Part shown: piece by piece, positions 61,034 to 64,000 of the stretch | Numbering within the stretch: position 1 is the stretch's first letter | Layout of the letters: the number at the start of each line of letters is the position of its first letter | Position numbers and translations under genes: made by a program | Assembly (NCBI GenBank): GCA_937921825.1 | Contig: CAKZVK010000061.1 | Coordinates: 1-64,000 of the forward strand | DNA: 64,000 nt | DNA from: an uncultured Saprospiraceae bacterium | GTDB taxonomy: Bacteria; Bacteroidota; Bacteroidia; Chitinophagales; Saprospiraceae | Direction of reading: 5' to 3' | The notes under the pieces: generated by a model | What the model was told of the DNA's origin: nothing | Seen by the model: only the letters and a program-made list of their open reading frames with translations | Database searches by the model: none

Positions 61034-61582
61034 CAGATTTCTAGTCATCATCCAATCTACTTTTAAGATTGCTGCCACAGACATCGCATCTGTCACTTTG
61101 CCTTCATGCACCAATTCTACTAACGCCTTAAAAGGCAACTTACGGACTTCCAATTGCTCCGTATCTTCAGGCTCAGCAGATCCGAATTCTAACTCCTTAG
61201 CTATATATAAATAAGCCTCTTCATCAGTGACTGAGTTTGAAGTCTGTAAGTAGAGAATTTCTTGCCATTTCTTAGCCGTAATTCCTGTCTCTTCCTTTAA
61301 CTCTCGCTGGGCTGCAGCAAGCTTGTCCATACCTAAGATGCAGCCGCCCTCTGGAATCTCCCAAGAATACTTATCTAAAGTGTAGCGGTACTGGCCCACA
61401 ATCCAGGTATTATTAGCTTCATCTAGTGGAATCACACCTACAGCTACATTTTTGAAGTGCACTTTGCCATAGATACCAGGTGATCCTCCTGGCGTAATCA
61501 CCTCATTATGATAGACTTCTATCCATGGATTGGAATAAATTTGCTGCTCAGACACCGTTTTCCAAGGGTTTTTAGCTTCCAT
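61028..61582 (-). CDS. NUDIX hydrolase (ADP-ribose pyrophosphatase-like)
   Basis: A 184-aa enzyme. The Nudix box is GGCILGMDKLAAAQRELKEETGI; the catalytic REL-x-EE-x-G part is intact, but the upstream Glu of the G-x5-E-x7-REUXEEXGU consensus is replaced by Met. N-terminal NPWIEVYHNEVITPGG and the IPEGG before the box resemble ADP-ribose or GDP-mannose pyrophosphatases. It is convergent with, and overlaps by 6 bp, the glycosyltransferase gene. Substrate is inferred only. Confidence 0.88.
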   Translation of the reverse strand: MEAKNPWKTVSEQQIYSNPWIEVYHNEVITPGGSPGIYGKVHFKNVAVGVIPLDEANNTWIVGQYRYTLDKYSWEIPEGGCILGMDKLAAAQRELKEETGITAKKWQEILYLQTSNSVTDEEAYLYIAKELEFGSAEPEDTEQLEVRKLPFKALVELVHEGKVTDAMSVAAILKVDWMMTRNLL

Positions 61583-61676
61583 ATAGCTAAAATACTATGA
61601 TTTAATTGGTGTAGAATTTGCAAGTAGAATATCGTGCATCTATATTTGCACTCGCTTCAAAGGAAGCTCCCTAATA

Positions 61677-61751
61677 GGGCGATTAGCTCAGTTGGTTCAG
61701 AGCACCTCGCTTACACCGAGGGGGTCGGGAGTTCGAGTCTCTCATCGCCCA
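61677..61751 (+). tRNA. tRNA-Val (TAC)
   Basis: Complete cloverleaf: acceptor GGGCGAT/ATCGCCC with discriminator A, D-arm AGCTCAGTTGGTTCAGAGC, anticodon stem CCTCG/CGAGG around CTTACAC (anticodon TAC), and T-arm with GTTCGAGTC. CCA is not encoded. Confidence 0.96.
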
Positions 61752-61755
61752 CAAT

Positions 61756-61791
61756 AGCTTAATTCAGTTTAATCTGAGTTAGGCTTTTTTT
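61756..61791 (+). terminator. Terminator of tRNA-Val
   Basis: AGCTTAATTCAG pairs with CTGAGTTAGGCT (12 bp with G-T pairs) around TTTAAT, followed by seven T residues. It begins four bases after the tRNA 3' end. Confidence 0.88.
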
Positions 61792-61903
61792 ATGCCCTAT
61801 CTTATGGTGGCAAGATTACCAGATTCATAAGCAGAAAGAATAGGTAAATGCAAAAGAACTAAGTCTAATTTGAAATAAAAAATAGCACTACCACTCATGA
61901 TTT

Positions 61904-61919
61904 ACCCCTATTTAGGGGT
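61904..61919. promoter_or_regulatory. GC-rich palindrome, candidate operator or activator site
   Basis: ACCCCTA-TT-TAGGGGT is a perfect palindrome in strongly AT-rich DNA, 53 bp before the S74-protein start. The 2-base spacer makes an RNA hairpin awkward, so it looks more like a protein-binding site than a terminator. One arm (ACCCCTA) recurs upstream of the SprB-repeat gene. Confidence 0.5.
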
Positions 61920-61971
61920 TTTCTATTTGTACAGAATCTTATTTATTGCAATAGATTAAATTCAATAAATC

Positions 61972-63286
61972 ATGAAAGCTTCAGCTCTAACAACTTCTGT
62001 CTTGCTGATTTTATTCAGCACTCTTGCTATAGCACAGGGTCCTTGCGACCCTATGGGAAAATTCAACAATACTCTTGACCACACAGACTGACGTAGACAA
62101 CTTCCAAAGCACCTACGGCGGAGCGACACCACCGTGCACAGAAGTCAATGTGATTTTGCAAGTGGGAGATTACACCAATACAACTTCCAACATTACGACT
62201 CTTGCGCCTCTGAGCGACCTTACTTCTGTCAATCAACTTATCATAGTAGATAATGATCAACTAACTTCCTTAGCTGGACTAGAAAATTTAAATCAAGCAG
62301 CCATCTCGAAAATTTCGATTTCAAGGAATGCTACTCTGACTGACATCTCACAGTTGTCTGGCATAGGACCCGCAGGTGGAGATGTAGGTATCGTCGACAA
62401 TCCTCAGCTGGCTGACCTAACTGGACTGGAGAACCTCAAAATATTTGGGACGGGCCTGCAGGTTAGAGACATGCCTTTGGTTACAAACCTAGATGTCTTT
62501 TCTTGTGTAAACAGAGTAGATGCACATCTAGTAATACAAGACAATGCTACTCTCTCCGATATTTCTGGTCTCTCTAATCTTACAACTTTTGGTGGAGGAG
62601 CAACTCAGACTTTTAACTTGAGTGGGAATCCAATGCTTTCGGATTGTAAAGCACTTTGTAATATCATACAAAATGTACTCCCTACCTTAAGCAATCTAAC
62701 GAAGACGATTCAGAATAATCTATTTGGTTGTGATTCGGAGAATGAAATTATTCTCAGCTGTGGCAACCATGGAATCTATGATGGCAGTGGCATAGTACCT
62801 ACTGGAACTGAAGTCACCGTAACCGATCTTAATTTTGATTCCGGCACTTTCTATATTGATGGTAGCGCTAACAAAATAGGGATAGGAACAACCACACCTT
62901 CATACATGCTAGATGTACTAGGAGATGTCGGCATCTCAGGCAGCATCTATGGTTTGTCTGATCAGAGACTTAAAAAGAATCAAGCTCCTATTCTAAATGC
63001 TATTTCTCTGATCACACAACTCAATCCTACCACCTACGAATTCAAATCAAAGGAATATGAATACTTACGACTGCCTGAGGATAAGCAATATGGATTTCTG
63101 GCTCAGGAGGTAGAGGAAATAATTCCAGAACTGATCTCTGCTCGTATCGTTTCTCCAGACGAAAGTTATAAGTCTATAAACTATAATGCTTTAATCTCTA
63201 TCATGGCTGCAGCTATTCAGGAACAGCAATCAGAAATAGAATTACTAAAACAAGAAGTAGAACAAATAAAGAGTAACAAAAAATAA
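61972..63286 (+). CDS. Secreted receptor-L-domain protein with C-terminal peptidase S74 domain, frameshifted near the signal peptide
   Basis: The track lists 62075-63286 (403 aa, TTG start), which lacks a signal. Upstream, ATG 61972 encodes a good signal peptide (MKASALTTSVLLILFSTLAIAQ) and GPCDPMGK in another frame that stops at 62095. Removing one A from AAAA at 62058-62061 joins them as PMGNSTILLTTQTDVDNF, the expected family start, so the gene carries a one-base insertion or the sequence has an error. The mature protein has receptor-L/leucine-rich strands (LIIVDNDQLTSLAGLENL, LSDISGLSNLTTF), a collar with GSANKIGIGTTTPSYMLDVL, then an S74 intramolecular chaperone domain (SDQRLKKNQAPI ... 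YGFLAQEVEEIIPEL) and a C-terminal coiled coil. S74 domains trimerise fibres and then cut themselves off. No sorting domain seen. Confidence 0.78.
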
Positions 63287-63311
63287 TCTCTTAATAACCA
63301 CTGAGTGCAAT

Positions 63312-63346
63312 AGCCACAGTATTTTACCAATGCTGTGGCTTTTTTT
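63312..63346 (+). terminator. Terminator of the S74 protein gene
   Basis: AGCCACAG (63312-63319) and CTGTGGCT (63333-63340) form an 8-bp stem followed directly by seven T residues. It lies about 25 bp after the stop. Confidence 0.88.
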
Positions 63347-63357
63347 CTGATAGCAAA

Positions 63358-63387
63358 AAGCCTGTCCCATTGAGATGGAACAGGCTT
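63358..63387 (-). terminator. Second hairpin, likely minus-strand terminator
   Basis: AAGCCTGT and ACAGGCTT are exact complements, with a further partial CC/GG match inside. On the minus strand the stem runs into TTTTTGC, so it could stop leftward transcription, although no minus-strand gene was identified to its right. Confidence 0.5.
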
Positions 63388-63640
63388 AATCTTGTTTTAG
63401 TTATTAAAAGATATTACCATAATTCAGAGACTTAAAAAGAAAGCCTCTTCCTAAGTTGCTTGTTTCGCTTATAAGACAAAATCAACTTAGATTTACCCTT
63501 CGATTCGAACCAGAATTAGTGTCGGATATCTTCCACTCAAAAGAGAACATTTTCACAAAAGACAAGCAGTAAACTTATTTGTATTTTTCCGTAAGAAATC
63601 GCTCCGAGAAGGGAGGGTAAAATCAAACAAGAACTGATAG

Positions 63641-64000
63641 ATGAAAGAGCAAAAAAACAAAAAGAACTTCTTCAAAATGACCTTAGGCTTTCTAGTTGGG
63701 ATTGCAATTTTTGGGCTTATATCTAATCTGAGTACTGATAAGAAGAAAGAAGAACCTCCAAAACAAGTAGACGCTGCAATCTTTGACCAATACCTCGTAC
63801 ATACTAAGATCAAGTCTAATAAAGACTCTAAGACTAAGGAACAATTAGAAGCCTACGAGCTCTATGCTCAACAAGATTTTGATCAGGCCATGCCTCTATT
63901 ACAGAAACTCTATGATGAGCAAAAAGACTATCTCGCTTATTACTATTTAGGAATCTGTTATTACTTCAAAGGTGATATCCCTATGGCAACCAAAATATTC
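63641..64000 (+). CDS. TPR-repeat membrane protein, 5' part
   Basis: An open frame from ATG 63641 runs off the window (120 codons visible). It begins with a short basic tail and one membrane helix (MTLGFLVGIAIFGLISNL, residues ~13-30), a charged linker rich in Lys/Glu, then helical repeats resembling TPRs: EAYELYAQQDFDQAMPLLQK and DYLAYYYLGICYYFKGDIPMATKIF. Anchored in the inner membrane with the repeats outside the cytosol is the likely topology. The complete gene and partner genes are beyond the window. Confidence 0.75.
   Translation, partial: MKEQKNKKNFFKMTLGFLVGIAIFGLISNLSTDKKKEEPPKQVDAAIFDQYLVHTKIKSNKDSKTKEQLEAYELYAQQDFDQAMPLLQKLYDEQKDYLAYYYLGICYYFKGDIPMATKIF

Larger units (their letters stand above)
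63287..63640. other. Non-coding gap with two hairpins
   Basis: Apart from the two stem-loops listed separately, no gene was found. A 22-codon minus-strand stretch (ISETSNLGRGFLFKSL...) between stops was noted but not called. The region should also contain the promoter of the TPR gene starting at 63641. Confidence 0.5.

Noticed and set aside
63418-63485. Minus-strand peptide ISETSNLGRGFLFKSLNYGN between stops
   Set aside because: Only 22 codons, no start, no recognised family; a hairpin lies downstream but that is not enough to call a gene or relic.
63499-63535. tRNA-like GATTCGAACC in the last gap
   Set aside because: It resembles a T-loop, but the flanks do not pair and no acceptor, D or anticodon arms can be drawn.
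1-64000. Insertion sequences, integrases or prophage genes
   Set aside because: No transposase, integrase or phage structural protein was recognised in any frame.

Overview
The window is a chromosomal segment of a Bacteroidota bacterium. Supporting signs are type IX secretion (T9SS) genes and sorting domains (PorZ, type A and type B C-terminal domains), SprB repeats, a TonB-dependent-receptor C-terminus, a Bacteroidota-style TAnnTTTG promoter, DUF2851, a RemB-like outer-membrane barrel, and tRNAs without an encoded CCA. The low-GC sequence and the very large SprB/PKD-type surface proteins fit Saprospiria best, but that rank is inference.

Layout. 1-116: tail of an outer-membrane beta-barrel. 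379-1818: a compact accessory operon read here as a toxin-antitoxin-chaperone (TAC) module: a RelE/HigB-like toxin split by a frameshift, an XRE antitoxin with a long tail, and a SecB-like chaperone, preceded by a perfect inverted repeat. It faces a tRNA-Cys. 2020-16979: mostly housekeeping genes: porZ, nadD and dnaN on the minus strand, then an M16-like protein, mreBCD-mrdA (no rodA), folA, DUF2851, lpxK, a small basic ORF on the minus strand and a RemB-like barrel. 17178-31546: a lipoprotein, a SAM-I riboswitch in front of metH, a large FG-GAP/ASPIC-UnbV lipoprotein, and a run of Wzz-like, Gfo/Idh, cysC, cysD and cysN genes that looks like sulfate activation tied to polysaccharide synthesis.

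31716-54467 is one long minus-strand block, probably an operon, of four secreted repeat proteins: a 1324-aa SprB-repeat protein, a 381-aa protein with a type A sorting domain, a ~4.8-kaa protein with about 22 tandem ~77-aa modules plus MAM-like, FG-GAP, PKD-like and carbohydrate-binding-like domains, and a 987-aa protein with 13 Cys modules and a type B sorting domain. The two largest end right after a VTDANGC motif and carry no recognisable sorting domain. A decayed fragment with the same ending lies just upstream of the block.

55012-64000: apaG-gmk-yicC (minus), then HU, a TPR lipoprotein, a 30-aa COX24/mS38-like basic protein and RNase G (plus), a glycosyltransferase, a convergent NUDIX gene, tRNA-Val, a receptor-L/peptidase-S74 protein broken from its signal peptide by one extra A, and the start of a TPR membrane protein that runs off the window.
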